64,000 nt of DNA from Shouchella shacheensis (GCF_001484965.1 NZ_LLYY01000006.1:1-64000); one strand, 5' to 3'. Shown: positions 1 through 8,510, counted from the first letter of the stretch. Made by a program: numbers and translations. The notes: generated from the letters alone by a model not told the origin.

Positions 1-1216
1 GTATCGCTTAACAGTATTAATTTAGAGCGAATTCATCCCCCACCTGAAGAAAGGGGCTTTCTTCGCTCTTCATTCTGTAAGTCTCGCCCTTTTTGAATTG
101 AGATTGAACTACCCACCACTTAATGACCTAACGGCCTGTTTGAAGTGGGGGATTCCTACGAATACCAGCGTAACCGCCAGTTGGTTTAGTAGGCTAGCCC
201 CGTAGTCCCTACGGTTAGAAGTCTTAAGGCTTCATTTTTCACGTTCATACTTGCGTTTAGATCCCGGTCGTGATGGCTGCCACAGAAGGACAGTCCCACT
301 CACGTAAGGCGAGATTCTTCCCGTCTTGATGTCGGTACCCACAGCACGAGCACAACTGACTGGAAGGGAAGGTTTTCCCCACAGCGACCACCTGTTTTCC
401 GTACCACGTGGCTTTGTATTCAAGCATCGTGCGGAACTTGGACCAACTGACTTCGCTAATGGACTTGGCCATTTTGCGATTCTTTAACAGATGGGATACG
501 TGCAAGTCCTCAATCTCAATGACATCGTGGTTTTTGATGATCGTGGTCGAGAGTTTATGCAAGAAGTCCGTCCGTGCGTTGGCGATCGTTTCGTGAATAC
601 GAGCGACCTTCCGTTTTTGTTTTTGATAGTTCTTCGCTTCATACAAAGGCTTCCCATCTTTTCGTGCTCTTTCTTTACGTCTGGATAGGATACGTTGTGC
701 ATCCGCCAATTTTGTTTCAAGGGTCCACAGGAAACGTGGATTCTTGTACACGGTTCCGTCCGAGAGGATCGCAAAATCTTTTAATCCTACGTCAATGCCA
801 ACAGAAGAACGGGTCTAGGTTGATCGCAGACGTTCGTTTCAACCAAGATTGAAACAACGTATTATGTCCCTGTAGCGCTACGTCGAACGGTAGCGCTCAA
901 GATACGGCCTTCTACCTCGCGACTTTTCGCAAAGCGGACCAATCCGAGTTTGGGCAACTTGAGTTTGTTGCCAACAATCGCAATATTACTGTTGGTATTC
1001 TTTGTGGTATACGATTGAACGTTGTTGTTTTTGGACTTGAATCGCGGCGCTTTTGTTTGCTTCTTGAAATAACGTGATTACGAATCAGCCGAATGTTTCA
1101 GCGATTGAAGGGCAATGCTGTCGACTTCCTTTAGCCAAGCCAATTCTTTTTTGAGTGGAGGCAGTTGCGAATAGCAGGCATTGTAGGTTAAGCCTTGGCC
1201 CGTTTCTTTGTAGGTC
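1..1216 (-). mobile_element. Degenerate IS200/IS605 (IS1341-type) element remnant
   Basis: The stretch carries a decayed tnpB followed, in tnpB sense, by the hairpin-rich right end usual for this family. The GC-rich hairpin segment near 115-160 and the one at 26-68 (AGCGAA/TTCGCT arms) would correspond to the omega-RNA/right-end region. No tnpA was found and no left end is recognisable. Family assignment rests on the TnpB protein motifs; element borders are approximate. Confidence 0.6.
186..1216 (-). pseudogene. tnpB: tnpB, RNA-guided nuclease/transposase-associated protein, broken
   Basis: The segments read as TnpB in order: an N-terminal piece near 1210-1100 (YKETGQGLTYN, LKEVDS), the RuvC-I motif [16 protein letters not shown] near 800-750, the middle part, a zinc-ribbon [14 protein letters not shown], and the final [12 protein letters not shown] motif with the last catalytic Asp near 250. 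The reading frame is broken at least twice: one shift before RuvC-I (about 800-830), and a missing base at about 280 that moves the second half of the CPSC zinc ribbon out of frame. The extreme N-terminus is missing. The catalytic residues visible are intact but a full protein cannot be made. It is a dead copy; what remains could still encode a guide RNA segment at its 3' side. Confidence 0.8.
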
Positions 1217-1221
1217 TTTTT

Positions 1222-1266
1222 CCAAAGAGAAAGGAGCTGCTCTCTTCATGAGAACAACTCCTCTTT
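1222..1266 (-). terminator. Rho-independent terminator, minus strand
   Basis: Arms at 1233-1244 and 1250-1261 pair over 12 bp only when read as minus-strand RNA, because three pairs are G-U. A U-rich stretch follows. The G-U pairs fix the direction, and the site lies just after the small gene ending at 1300. Confidence 0.6.
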
Positions 1267-1299
1267 GTCTAGCTATCGTTTTGGCCTTTCATTGCCATT

Positions 1300-1488
1300 T
1301 TATTCAAACCCATAATACACGAGCAGAGAGGTTTCCAGCTGATCCGCTTGATCCAAGCCTAGACTCTTCCGTTTGCTCATCACATACTCCTCGATGGCTT
1401 TCAAGTACACAGAAATCTCGTTTGTGGCTGCCTGGCGGATTCTTTCCGCACGTTTTTCGACCGCTTGCAGATCCAGATGAGAATGCAT
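1300..1488 (-). CDS. Small hypothetical protein, 62 aa
   Basis: A 62-residue charged helical protein beginning MHSHLDLQ, with no signal peptide or membrane segment and no family I recognise. A strong ribosome binding site (GGGAGGTGA) lies a few bases before the ATG, and a terminator follows the stop, so it is probably a real single-gene unit. The sequence is rich in Lys, Arg and Glu with leucines spaced as in an amphipathic helix (residues 5-60). It sits divergent to the NERD gene at 1696. Function unknown; it could be a small regulatory or structural protein. Confidence 0.6.
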   Translation of the reverse strand: MHSHLDLQAVEKRAERIRQAATNEISVYLKAIEEYVMSKRKSLGLDQADQLETSLLVYYGFE

Positions 1489-1695
1489 TACCGTAACCTC
1501 ACCTCCCTTTTTAAAAATAACCGCAAGACTCGCGATCTGTATAGGCCCTTCCTATACAGTTCTACTATACCCACAAGCCCCCGCAAATCCTATATAAGTT
1601 TCCATTAATTTTAAGTAAAAATGTTTTATCCTTATGAGAAAGTGCAAACGTCAAGCCAAAGAGTAAAAGGAGAATGACGGGCGTAGGGAGAAGTA

Positions 1696-2724
1696 GTGGA
1701 TCAATCCTATAGAGGAGGGAATAGACATGATTCATCTAAAAAAATACGATCCGTGCCCGTCCGCCTGAAGGCATTCCAAGCGCTTGAGCGAAGGCTGCCG
1801 GAGAAGCATCCAAAGCGTGAGCACATTGAAAGGGGTCGCAAAAACTTGCTGGCAGGCTTCGCTGGGGAGCGGTCGCTTGATTATTTTTTGTCTTGTTTGA
1901 GAGGCGAAACGCCGTACTGGATCTATCACGACCTCCGCTTGAAAGCCGACTCGCGCTACTTTTTTCAAATGGACACAGTTGTCCTGACGCCGCGCTTTAT
2001 TCTCATTCTCGAAGTGAAAAATTATGCGGGTACTGTTCATTTTGATGAATTTGGACAAGTGACGCGCCTTCACAACGGCCACAAAACCAGTTTTGCCAAT
2101 CCGATTGACCAGGTTCAGCGTCAGCAAATGCAGCTCGAGCATTTTCTTCACATGCACCACTTCCCGCCGGTCCCCGTCTTTGGTCTCGTCGTTTTTAGCT
2201 CGCCCTCCACCATGCTTAGTGCAGCTGGTGATACCGACAAAGCGTTGAATCAGCAAATTCTCAAGGCAGAGGCACTTCCCAAACGAATTAGTCAATTCAA
2301 CGATCACTTCACCACGCCTTTTTTGACACCCACTCAAATGACGGACCTTTCCTCCTTGCTCTTGAACACTCATACCCCTTTGACAAAACAGCTTCTTTTC
2401 ACTTACGGAATCCCGTCAAGCGATCTCCTAACAGGGATCCACTGTCCCAAATGTGAACGGCTAGCCATGGAGCGTTTGCATCGGTCCTCCTATTGGCGAT
2501 GTCCTCACTGTCAGCACAAAGAAAAAGAGGCTTATGTCGATACGTTCCGCGATTACGCTCTGCTTATTAGCGATCGGATCACCAATCGTGAAGCGCGAAC
2601 GTTCCTGCATATTCCATCCGAGCGGTATACGTTGCGCCTTTTACAAGCCATGCATCTTAAGCATACAGGCTCTACGCGTCTGCGCGTCTACCAGTTGACC
2701 CGATTATTAGAAGGTCGAAGGTGA
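1696..2724 (+). CDS. NERD-domain protein with zinc ribbon, copy 1
   Basis: A nuclease-related (NERD) domain occupies roughly residues 35-160 (GxRSLDYFLSCL, the DTVVLTPRFILILEVKN core with Asp and ExK as in PD-(D/E)XK folds). A four-Cys zinc ribbon (CPKC...CPHC) follows near 250-275 and a C-terminal helical domain near 285-340. A full-length paralogue sits at 28752-29762. Start problem: the paralogue begins MIHLVKKR, and here an ATG at 1727 with a very good RBS (GAGGAGGG) reads MIHLKK but then leaves frame at a run of seven A. The only in-frame start upstream is GTG 1696, with a weaker RBS. Either GTG is used, or an indel or slippage at the A-run joins the frames. Role unknown; NERD proteins are presumed nucleases acting on DNA. 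Confidence 0.75.
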   Translation: MDQSYRGGNRHDSSKKIRSVPVRLKAFQALERRLPEKHPKREHIERGRKNLLAGFAGERSLDYFLSCLRGETPYWIYHDLRLKADSRYFFQMDTVVLTPRFILILEVKNYAGTVHFDEFGQVTRLHNGHKTSFANPIDQVQRQQMQLEHFLHMHHFPPVPVFGLVVFSSPSTMLSAAGDTDKALNQQILKAEALPKRISQFNDHFTTPFLTPTQMTDLSSLLLNTHTPLTKQLLFTYGIPSSDLLTGIHCPKCERLAMERLHRSSYWRCPHCQHKEKEAYVDTFRDYALLISDRITNREARTFLHIPSERYTLRLLQAMHLKHTGSTRLRVYQLTRLLEGRR

Positions 2725-2779
2725 TGATGGAGAGCAAACCTGTTGGGGCCGGCTCTCCTCTGCCGGATCCGGATTTCTC

Positions 2780-2947
2780 CTCCTCTCGGCCGAATTATCG
2801 CTCGACTCGTCTGGATTTCTGCTCACCTCGTCTGGTTTATCGCTCGACTCGGCCGGATTTCTCCTCCTTTCGTCCGAATTAACACTCCTCTCGTCCGGAT
2901 TATCGCTTGCCTCGTCCGGATTTCCACTCCTCTCGTCCGAACCGCTC
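2780..2947. repeat. 21-bp degenerate tandem repeat array 1 (8 units)
   Basis: Eight consecutive 21-bp units, consensus close to CTCNNCTCGTCCGGATTNTCG, start about 55 bp after the stop of NERD copy 1; a partial unit precedes them. Units differ by several bases each but keep the 21-bp register exactly. The array lies between the NERD gene and the yolD promoter. It has no spacers and is not a CRISPR. Related arrays are at 28585 and 52938. Confidence 0.85.
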
Positions 2948-2973
2948 TCCCCCTATTTGGCTCCTATTTCCAG

Positions 2974-3021
2974 TTGTAGAAAGAACATTCATTCGCCTAT
3001 ACTAGAAGGAACAAATGTTCT
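2974..3021 (+). promoter_or_regulatory. yolD promoter with LexA (SOS) box
   Basis: TTGTAG (2974-2979) and TATACT (2998-3003) are 18 bp apart. GAACAAATGTTC at 3009-3020 is a perfect dyad matching the Bacillus LexA core GAAC-N4-GTTC and lies at the expected transcription start, so SOS repression is likely. Box identity is known consensus; function is inferred. Confidence 0.75.
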
Positions 3022-3038
3022 AAAAGGAGCTGCTCACA

Positions 3039-3377
3039 TTGGGAAACCTGCTATCAGGAAATACGCGCTGGGAAGCAAGTCGGATGATGTTGCCGGAGCA
3101 CAAAGAGGCCATCAGGCAATTTTATGCCGAGCAAGACAAAGTAGAAAAGCACGGGCCGTTGGATGAGCAGGAATGGCAATTAATCGGGGAAGTTGTCATG
3201 GATGCGCTCCATCATACGTTGAAGGTGCGGGTCACCTACTGGCGCGACGGCCATTACTACAACCTCGATGGATACATCCATCGGCTTGATGAGATCAACA
3301 AGAAGATGCAGATTGAGTACGGCGACGAGAGGGAATGGCTGCCTCTTGATGTGATTAGAGAGGTGGAGCGGTTTTAG
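3039..3377 (+). CDS. YolD-like protein
   Basis: A 112-residue YolD-like family protein: N-terminal MGNLLSGNTRWEASRMMLPEH, then the beta-rich C-terminal half containing YWRDGHYYNLDG and the acidic end. Proteins of this family commonly sit next to Y-family polymerases (UvrX/YqjW) and are DNA-damage induced. Here the start is TTG with the RBS AAAAGGAG at 3022-3029. A LexA box lies in its promoter. The polymerase gene at 55184-56428, also with LexA boxes, is over 50 kb away, so the usual pair is split. Likely role: accessory to SOS mutagenesis; the molecular activity is not known. Confidence 0.8.
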   Translation: MGNLLSGNTRWEASRMMLPEHKEAIRQFYAEQDKVEKHGPLDEQEWQLIGEVVMDALHHTLKVRVTYWRDGHYYNLDGYIHRLDEINKKMQIEYGDEREWLPLDVIREVERF

Positions 3378-3465
3378 AGGAATGAGAAAAGGCGCTGCTC
3401 CCTCTTTAAACCTTGTTTCTCAAAAGTAAACTTGTTACTCTTTGGAGAGAAAAAGGGGGAAAATC

Positions 3466-4545
3466 ATGAAGAAATTGCTATTATCATCTGTCTTCGTATC
3501 TGCACTTGCTTTAACGGCCTGTGACCAAGGGGAAGCTACTGACGCGGAGGAGGAGCCACCTGCGGAAACTTCGACGGCAGAGAATGAGGAAGAAACGGAC
3601 TCTGACAATGATGAAGACGAGGAAGATCATGAAGAGGATGACGACGAGGGAGCCGACGAATCCGAGGAGGAGGAAGCCTCTGACGAACCTGAGAAAGAAA
3701 GCGACGAGGGTGCTGATGGATCGGACGCCGAGGAGAAAAGTGAGGACGCGGTTGCCGCGCCAAGTGCGGAGGAAGAGAGCGAGGATTCCACCTCTGCTCC
3801 AGAAGCCGAGGAAGAGCGTGAGGACGCCGCCTCTGCTCCAGAAGCCGAACAAGAGAACGAGGACGCCACCTCTGCTCCAAAAGCCGAGGAAGAGAGCGAA
3901 GACGTTTCCGAAGCCGCAGGCAATGAAGCCGAAGAAGAGAACGCTCCTGTCGAATCCGAGGACAACGCAGGAAACGAGAGCGGCGAGACGGAGGCCGCGC
4001 CGCTCCCGACGGACGTGTATACCCACCCTCGGGGACAATTTGCTGTGGATGGGGCGGTTGGGGAAACCGTTGAAACCGACACTGGCTCATTCACGATTCA
4101 TAAGGCGCTCAACCATATTGAACCGCTGCAAAATGGACCCGTTCGCATTACGTTTGAGAACATGAGCCTTATAAGCGGCAACGTTACGGACTCTTCTATA
4201 GCCGGAGTGGCAGGCGATGAGGTGGAATACGTACAGGTTGATGTTGTGGTTCAGAACACCAGTGCAGAGCCGATTCAATTTCATATCGATAATACCATGC
4301 TTGAAACCGGTGGCCAGGAATTGCATGTGCATGAGATGTTCAGTGGGGCTGGCAAGGGGTACGGCGACCTCAGTGATCAAGTGCCAAACAGAATAACGCT
4401 GATTTATATGCTCGATAGTATTGATCTCGGCGTCGGGGATATCTACTCCCTCTATGGTGTGACGGACGTGCCCACGAATCAAACTACAGGCGAAGCCGTC
4501 GGCGAACCACTGAAATTTGATGTTTCTTTTTCAGGAGCCTCTTAG
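3466..4545 (+). CDS. Acidic repeat lipoprotein with DUF4352-like C-terminal domain
   Basis: A signal peptide with lipobox LTAC (Cys at about residue 19) anchors the protein to the outer membrane face. Residues 20-185 are extremely acidic low complexity. Within them five 13-residue units, of the form AEEESEDSTSAPE, run from 3727 to 3921 at an exact 39-bp period. Residues 185-359 form a folded domain with beta-sandwich character resembling DUF4352/DUF5068 lipoprotein domains (FTIHKALNHIE, VQVDVVVQNTS). The start ATG 3466 follows a GAAAAAGGGGGAAAA RBS. The acidic linker resembles a surface spacer that would hold the domain across the wall, and its composition suits an alkaliphile. Function unknown. 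Confidence 0.8.
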   Translation: MKKLLLSSVFVSALALTACDQGEATDAEEEPPAETSTAENEEETDSDNDEDEEDHEEDDDEGADESEEEEASDEPEKESDEGADGSDAEEKSEDAVAAPSAEEESEDSTSAPEAEEEREDAASAPEAEQENEDATSAPKAEEESEDVSEAAGNEAEEENAPVESEDNAGNESGETEAAPLPTDVYTHPRGQFAVDGAVGETVETDTGSFTIHKALNHIEPLQNGPVRITFENMSLISGNVTDSSIAGVAGDEVEYVQVDVVVQNTSAEPIQFHIDNTMLETGGQELHVHEMFSGAGKGYGDLSDQVPNRITLIYMLDSIDLGVGDIYSLYGVTDVPTNQTTGEAVGEPLKFDVSFSGAS

Positions 4546-4555
4546 GGGCAAGCGG

Positions 4556-4605
4556 GCTCTCCATTCAGTCACCAAGGATGACTGAATGGAGAGCTTGATT
4601 CGTTT
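4556..4605 (+). terminator. Rho-independent terminator after the lipoprotein gene
   Basis: A perfect 16-bp stem (4556-4571 with 4579-4594) with a 7-base loop is followed by a T-rich run (TTGATTCGTTTT). It closes the lipoprotein transcript. Confidence 0.8.
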
Positions 4606-4775
4606 TCCTCGCCGCAATTCCACCCAAGGTTGTATCCATGTGATGGTGAGTGTCTTTCCATTCCTCTTGGTTTCGCGCAGCCCTTACCCCTTCATGACTT
4701 CAGCGAATCGGCATTTGTACACGCAATTATCATCCTCTTATACCCTTGCCACCCCTCTCCCCCAACACAAAAATC

Positions 4776-4845
4776 TTAACATTTACAAAATAAACACACA
4801 TACTTACCTTTCGTTAACAAGCCTTTAACATTCGTTTGTTATCTT
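4776..4845 (+). promoter_or_regulatory. Pho-box promoter of the phoX operon
   Basis: TTAACA-type hexamers occur at 4776, 4804 (TTACCT), 4814 and 4825, the last three 10-11 bp apart as in PhoP direct repeats. A possible -10 (TATCTT, 4840-4845) follows. Together with phoX and glpQ downstream this supports PhoP-PhoR control under phosphate starvation. The upstream 170 bases (4606-4775) show nothing else. Confidence 0.65.
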
Positions 4846-4900
4846 TAAAGCAGACATTCCTACTAGTAGTGGTTTGTTCAAAAAACGAGCGCGGAGGTAG

Positions 4901-6346
4901 ATGATGAAGCGAAATGAGGGCCTTAACAGACGGGACTTCTTGAAGGTCGGCGGAATGAGTACCTTAGCAGTGACACTTGGAGCTACTGGAGTACTCTCAC
5001 TTGGCAGTGCAACAAAAGGGTTCGCTCAATCACAGGGCAACCCCACGAGCGGATTTGGCGGATACGGTCCATTGGTGAAGGACCCGGACGGCATTCTTGA
5101 TCTCCCGCGAGGATTTCACTACCGAATCATCTCAAGAACAGGCGAGAAAATGCCTAATGGCGACTTAGTTCCTGGAATGCTCGATGGCATGGCGGCGTTT
5201 CAAGGGTCCAAAAACACAACCATTCTCGTCCGGAATCATGAACTTGGTACAAATGCACAGTATCCTGTAAATGGAAAAAAACCTTGGAGCAAAGGAGCAG
5301 CCGGCGGGACTACGACACTGGTTGTTGGACCTAATCGTAAAGTAACGGACGAATATGTTTCCAATTCCGGCAACATTCGTAATTGCGCTGGCGGCCCTTC
5401 GACCTGGGGGACTTGGTTAACGTGTGAAGAGACTCGTGAACTCGGTCATGGGTTTGTTTTTGAAGTGAATCCACTGGAGCCTGAGAATGAGATGTCCAAG
5501 ACCCCCATTCGGGACATGGGTTACTTTTCTCATGAAGCCTGTGCCGTTGATCCAGCAACGGGCATTTGGTATTTAACGGAGGATGATAGTCCAAGCTTCC
5601 TCTACCGTTTCACCCCACATGATCGTCGTCAAAAGCTTGGAGCTTTGCAGAAAGGCGGACTTCTTGAAGCCGCATCGATTGACGAATCGCCTACGGCTTC
5701 TACTAGTCAGTTTCATAACGGCCAAACATTCGGCCTTGTTTGGAAAGAAGTGAACCCAGAACGAGCGAAAGGGGATGCGAGGGATCGTGGCTGTATTCAG
5801 TTTAGCCGCTTGGAGGGTGCTTGGTTCTCTGCCGGGGCCTTTTGGTTTGATGATACCAGCGCCGGGGACGGTCGACTTGGGCGAATCTATCGTTACATTC
5901 CTTCTACGAATACGTTGGAGCTTTTTTATGAGTCGGCCGATTCGAATGACCTGGAGATGCCTGATAATATTACCATCACGCCGTGGGGAGACCTTTGGAT
6001 TGCTGAAGATGGACCTGGCACGGATCGAATCGTTGGACTGACACCAGAGGCAAATACGTATACCTTTGCGGAAAATCAGCTAAATGGTTCGGAGTTTGCA
6101 GGGCCTACGTTCTCTCCCGATGGCAAAACGCTTTTCGTTAATATTCAGCAACCAGGAATCACTTTTGCGATATGGGGACCATTTGCTCGCCGCAATGCCG
6201 CAAGACAGCGGGCCATGAGCCATGCCGCGCCTCCTTCGCATCTTGCTCCTGTCGTTACGGATAAGCTTGCCGCTTTTGCCGAGCGCGAAGGAATGTCTGT
6301 TTTGGAAGCAGTGGCCTTAGAACGACACGGCATGCCTATTCTTTAA
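4901..6346 (+). CDS. phoX: Tat-exported alkaline phosphatase, PhoX (DUF839) family
   Basis: About 481 residues. A twin-arginine motif RRDFLK is at residues 10-15, followed by a hydrophobic stretch and an FAQ cleavage region near 42. The mature part is a PhoX/DUF839 beta-propeller (MLDGMAAFQG, LVRNHELG, TWGTWLTCEET, SHEACAVDP, PGTDRIVG). PhoX releases phosphate from phosphomonoesters and folds with Ca/Fe cofactors in the cytoplasm, which explains Tat export. Two ATGs are in tandem; the second (4904) is better spaced from GGAGG. tatA follows by 26 bp and tatC is the last gene of the operon, giving PhoX its own translocase, as PhoD-TatAd-TatCd in B. subtilis. Confidence 0.88.
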   Translation: MMKRNEGLNRRDFLKVGGMSTLAVTLGATGVLSLGSATKGFAQSQGNPTSGFGGYGPLVKDPDGILDLPRGFHYRIISRTGEKMPNGDLVPGMLDGMAAFQGSKNTTILVRNHELGTNAQYPVNGKKPWSKGAAGGTTTLVVGPNRKVTDEYVSNSGNIRNCAGGPSTWGTWLTCEETRELGHGFVFEVNPLEPENEMSKTPIRDMGYFSHEACAVDPATGIWYLTEDDSPSFLYRFTPHDRRQKLGALQKGGLLEAASIDESPTASTSQFHNGQTFGLVWKEVNPERAKGDARDRGCIQFSRLEGAWFSAGAFWFDDTSAGDGRLGRIYRYIPSTNTLELFYESADSNDLEMPDNITITPWGDLWIAEDGPGTDRIVGLTPEANTYTFAENQLNGSEFAGPTFSPDGKTLFVNIQQPGITFAIWGPFARRNAARQRAMSHAAPPSHLAPVVTDKLAAFAEREGMSVLEAVALERHGMPIL

Positions 6347-6371
6347 TTAAAAAGCGATGGAGGGATAACTT

Positions 6372-6596
6372 ATGCCACAAAATATTGGGATTCCAGGTCT
6401 CATTCTTGTCTTAGTGATTGCTTTGATCATTTTCGGACCTTCCAAACTTCCTGAGATCGGACGAGCTTTTGGCTCGACGTTAAAAGAATTCAAGAAAGCA
6501 ACCACGGATTTAGTCAACGGCGACACCCAATCAGCGAATGGTGAAGGAAAGAAACTCCAAGACGTTGAAGAGAATGAAAGGAAGACGGGCAGTTAA
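6372..6596 (+). CDS. tatA: Sec-independent translocase subunit TatA
   Basis: 74 residues: an N-terminal membrane helix ([17 protein letters not shown]), the [14 protein letters not shown] hinge and amphipathic helix with the conserved FG and P, and a charged tail. TatA forms the pore of the twin-arginine pathway with TatC. RBS GGAGGG precedes the ATG. Its position directly after the Tat substrate phoX, with tatC at the operon end, indicates a dedicated TatAC pair induced with the phosphatase. Confidence 0.9.
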   Translation: MPQNIGIPGLILVLVIALIIFGPSKLPEIGRAFGSTLKEFKKATTDLVNGDTQSANGEGKKLQDVEENERKTGS

Positions 6597-6621
6597 TTTC
6601 AACCACAGGAGGAATGATTAT

Positions 6622-7551
6622 ATGTCTTCAACAGCCTTACGTCAGGAAATTCTTTTAACAGTAACGGAGGATCGTCAGCGTCTTGACGCTATTTTGTTTC
6701 AGCTTGCAGAAGTGAAAGCACAACTGCTTCAAGACGAAAAAGTCTATTACGATGAAGAAAAAGACCAGCAAACCATCAAAGAATACTACAACGCTATTGA
6801 CGTCGAATCCACTCAGGATGAGCTCTTTCCATCCTTACAGCGTCTACTTAAGGAGACCCACACCACTCAAGTACGATACGACCCGGCAGAATATGTTTAC
6901 CCCTGGGTCGATTTACAGCCGGACGGGACACTGACCAGCATTTACTCTGGCCGGAATCGGCAGCCCGAAGAAGTGCTCTCAAAGGATTATGAGACCTCTA
7001 TGAAGAGGCAAATAGAACTGGAGAAGATCCCAGATACAGACACGGATCTGTTAAAAAGAAAGATGGCCCAAATTGAGAGTGATTTCAAATATAACTGCGA
7101 GCACGTCGTCCCTCAGTCCTGGTTCAATGAACAAGAACCGATGCGAGGCGATCTGCATCACTTGTTCACCTGTGAACCGGTATGTAATTCCATAAGAAGC
7201 AATTATCCTTACCACGACTTTGAAGAGTACCACCCTGAAAACAGTAGAGCTAATAAGATCACCGAGGGGTGCGGGAAAGCCGAAAATCGCCTATTTGAAC
7301 CTGAATACGCGAAAGGAAACGTTGCAAGGGCTATGCTGTATTTTTTACTGCGATACCCTGACCAATTAGAGCCATCCTATAACGAAGACATTGATAGACA
7401 AGTATTGCTGGATTGGCACCGTCAATTTCCGGTTTCCCTTTACGAAAAACACCGCAATCAAGCCATTTATGAAATTCAAGGAAATCGCAACCCCTTCATT
7501 GACTTTCCAAAGGAAACGAAGGATGGCATGATATCGACAAGACAAGGTTAG
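6622..7551 (+). CDS. Endonuclease I family nuclease, no signal peptide
   Basis: 309 residues from ATG 6622 (RBS AGGAGG). The EndoI/Bsn His-Me finger core is seen as CEHVVPQSWF near residues 158-167, with MRGDLHHLFTCE, CNSIRSNYPY and later YAKGNVARAMLYFLLRYP. Relatives such as B. subtilis Bsn are secreted nucleases that release nucleotides from DNA or RNA. In this copy the N-terminus is an acidic helical segment with no Sec or Tat signal that I can see, so its cellular location is unclear. The operon (phosphatase, Tat proteins, GlpQ) suggests scavenging of phosphate from nucleic acids. Confidence 0.85.
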   Translation: MSSTALRQEILLTVTEDRQRLDAILFQLAEVKAQLLQDEKVYYDEEKDQQTIKEYYNAIDVESTQDELFPSLQRLLKETHTTQVRYDPAEYVYPWVDLQPDGTLTSIYSGRNRQPEEVLSKDYETSMKRQIELEKIPDTDTDLLKRKMAQIESDFKYNCEHVVPQSWFNEQEPMRGDLHHLFTCEPVCNSIRSNYPYHDFEEYHPENSRANKITEGCGKAENRLFEPEYAKGNVARAMLYFLLRYPDQLEPSYNEDIDRQVLLDWHRQFPVSLYEKHRNQAIYEIQGNRNPFIDFPKETKDGMISTRQG

Positions 7552-7679
7552 ACGCCTAGTTGGCACAGCGAACAATGTCGCAGGGCTGCAAGGAAAGACT
7601 GCCGAGCCGGGGATTGATGCTTGTTGCCCTGCACAACAAAAGTGCCAAACTAAGCTTCAAAATGAGGAGGAGACCACTA

Positions 7680-8510
7680 ATGAATTTGAAAAGGCTTGTT
7701 GTGAGTGTATTCGTCTTGTCCCTAGTCATGGTTATTTCCCCAATGTTGCACCCTCACGCTGAAGCTTCAATGCAGGACTATAAGAAAACAACAAATATTG
7801 CCCACAGAGGTGCGTCTGGCCATGCCCCGGAGAACACCATTGCAGCCTTTGACAAAGCAGTTGACATGAACGCTGACTATTTCGAGGTGGATGTTCAGAT
7901 GACAAAGGACGGCCAGCTCGTGTTAATTCATGACACGACCGTTGACCGGACGACCGATCGCACGGGCAGTGTCAGCGACTTCACGCTGGAGGAAATCCGT
8001 CAACTGGATGCCGGCAGCTGGTTTGGAGAGGCCTTTGCTGGGGAGAAGATTCCAACATTGGAGGAAACGTTGGATCGCTACCGCGGAAAAATAGGCGTCT
8101 TAATCGAGTTAAAGAACCCAGAGCTGTACCCCGGAATTGAAGAAAAAGTAGCCAAGGCGCTGATCGAGCGCAACATGCACAGACCCAACAACGGCAAGAT
8201 GATCGTACAATCGTTTAACCATGACTCGATGAAAATGTTCCACCATATTTTGCCCGAATTCCCCCTAGGCGTTCTCGTTAACAGCGGTCCGATTACAGCG
8301 GAGCAGCTTGACAACTTTTCTGCTTATGCCGAGTATGTGAACCCCAACAAAGCCCTGATGGATCGTGAGACAGTCGACCGTATTCATGAGTATGATATGA
8401 AAACATGGCCGTACACGGTCCGCGACCAAGCGTCTGCCGATTACTTAGTAGGTATCGGCGTCGATGGAATAAGTAATGATTTCCCGGAGCTGTTCACTTC
8501 CCCTGAATAA
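7680..8510 (+). CDS. glpQ: Secreted glycerophosphodiester phosphodiesterase
   Basis: 276 residues from ATG 7680 (RBS GAGGAG). A Sec signal peptide covers residues 1 to about 30 (basic start, hydrophobic core, AEA end). The GDPD catalytic motif appears as HRGASGHAPENT, then FEVDVQMTKDGQLVLIHD with the metal-binding Glu, Asp and His, and IELKNPE. It hydrolyses glycerophosphodiesters to glycerol-3-phosphate, a known Pho-regulon function that also recycles teichoic acid. The 128-base gap before it contains a GCAGGGC/GCCCTGC stem (about 7581-7643), possibly a processing or attenuation site. Confidence 0.9.
   Translation: MNLKRLVVSVFVLSLVMVISPMLHPHAEASMQDYKKTTNIAHRGASGHAPENTIAAFDKAVDMNADYFEVDVQMTKDGQLVLIHDTTVDRTTDRTGSVSDFTLEEIRQLDAGSWFGEAFAGEKIPTLEETLDRYRGKIGVLIELKNPELYPGIEEKVAKALIERNMHRPNNGKMIVQSFNHDSMKMFHHILPEFPLGVLVNSGPITAEQLDNFSAYAEYVNPNKALMDRETVDRIHEYDMKTWPYTVRDQASADYLVGIGVDGISNDFPELFTSPE

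Noticed and set aside
2755-2955. CRISPR array
   Set aside because: Repeats are contiguous 21-mers with no spacers and no cas genes near.
2743-2979. Plus-strand frame through array 1
   Set aside because: Pure product of the 21-bp repeats; no RBS.
3511-4165. Several long frames on both strands across the acidic lipoprotein
   Set aside because: They mirror the repetitive GAG/GAC codons of the lipoprotein gene, which has the RBS, signal peptide and terminator.
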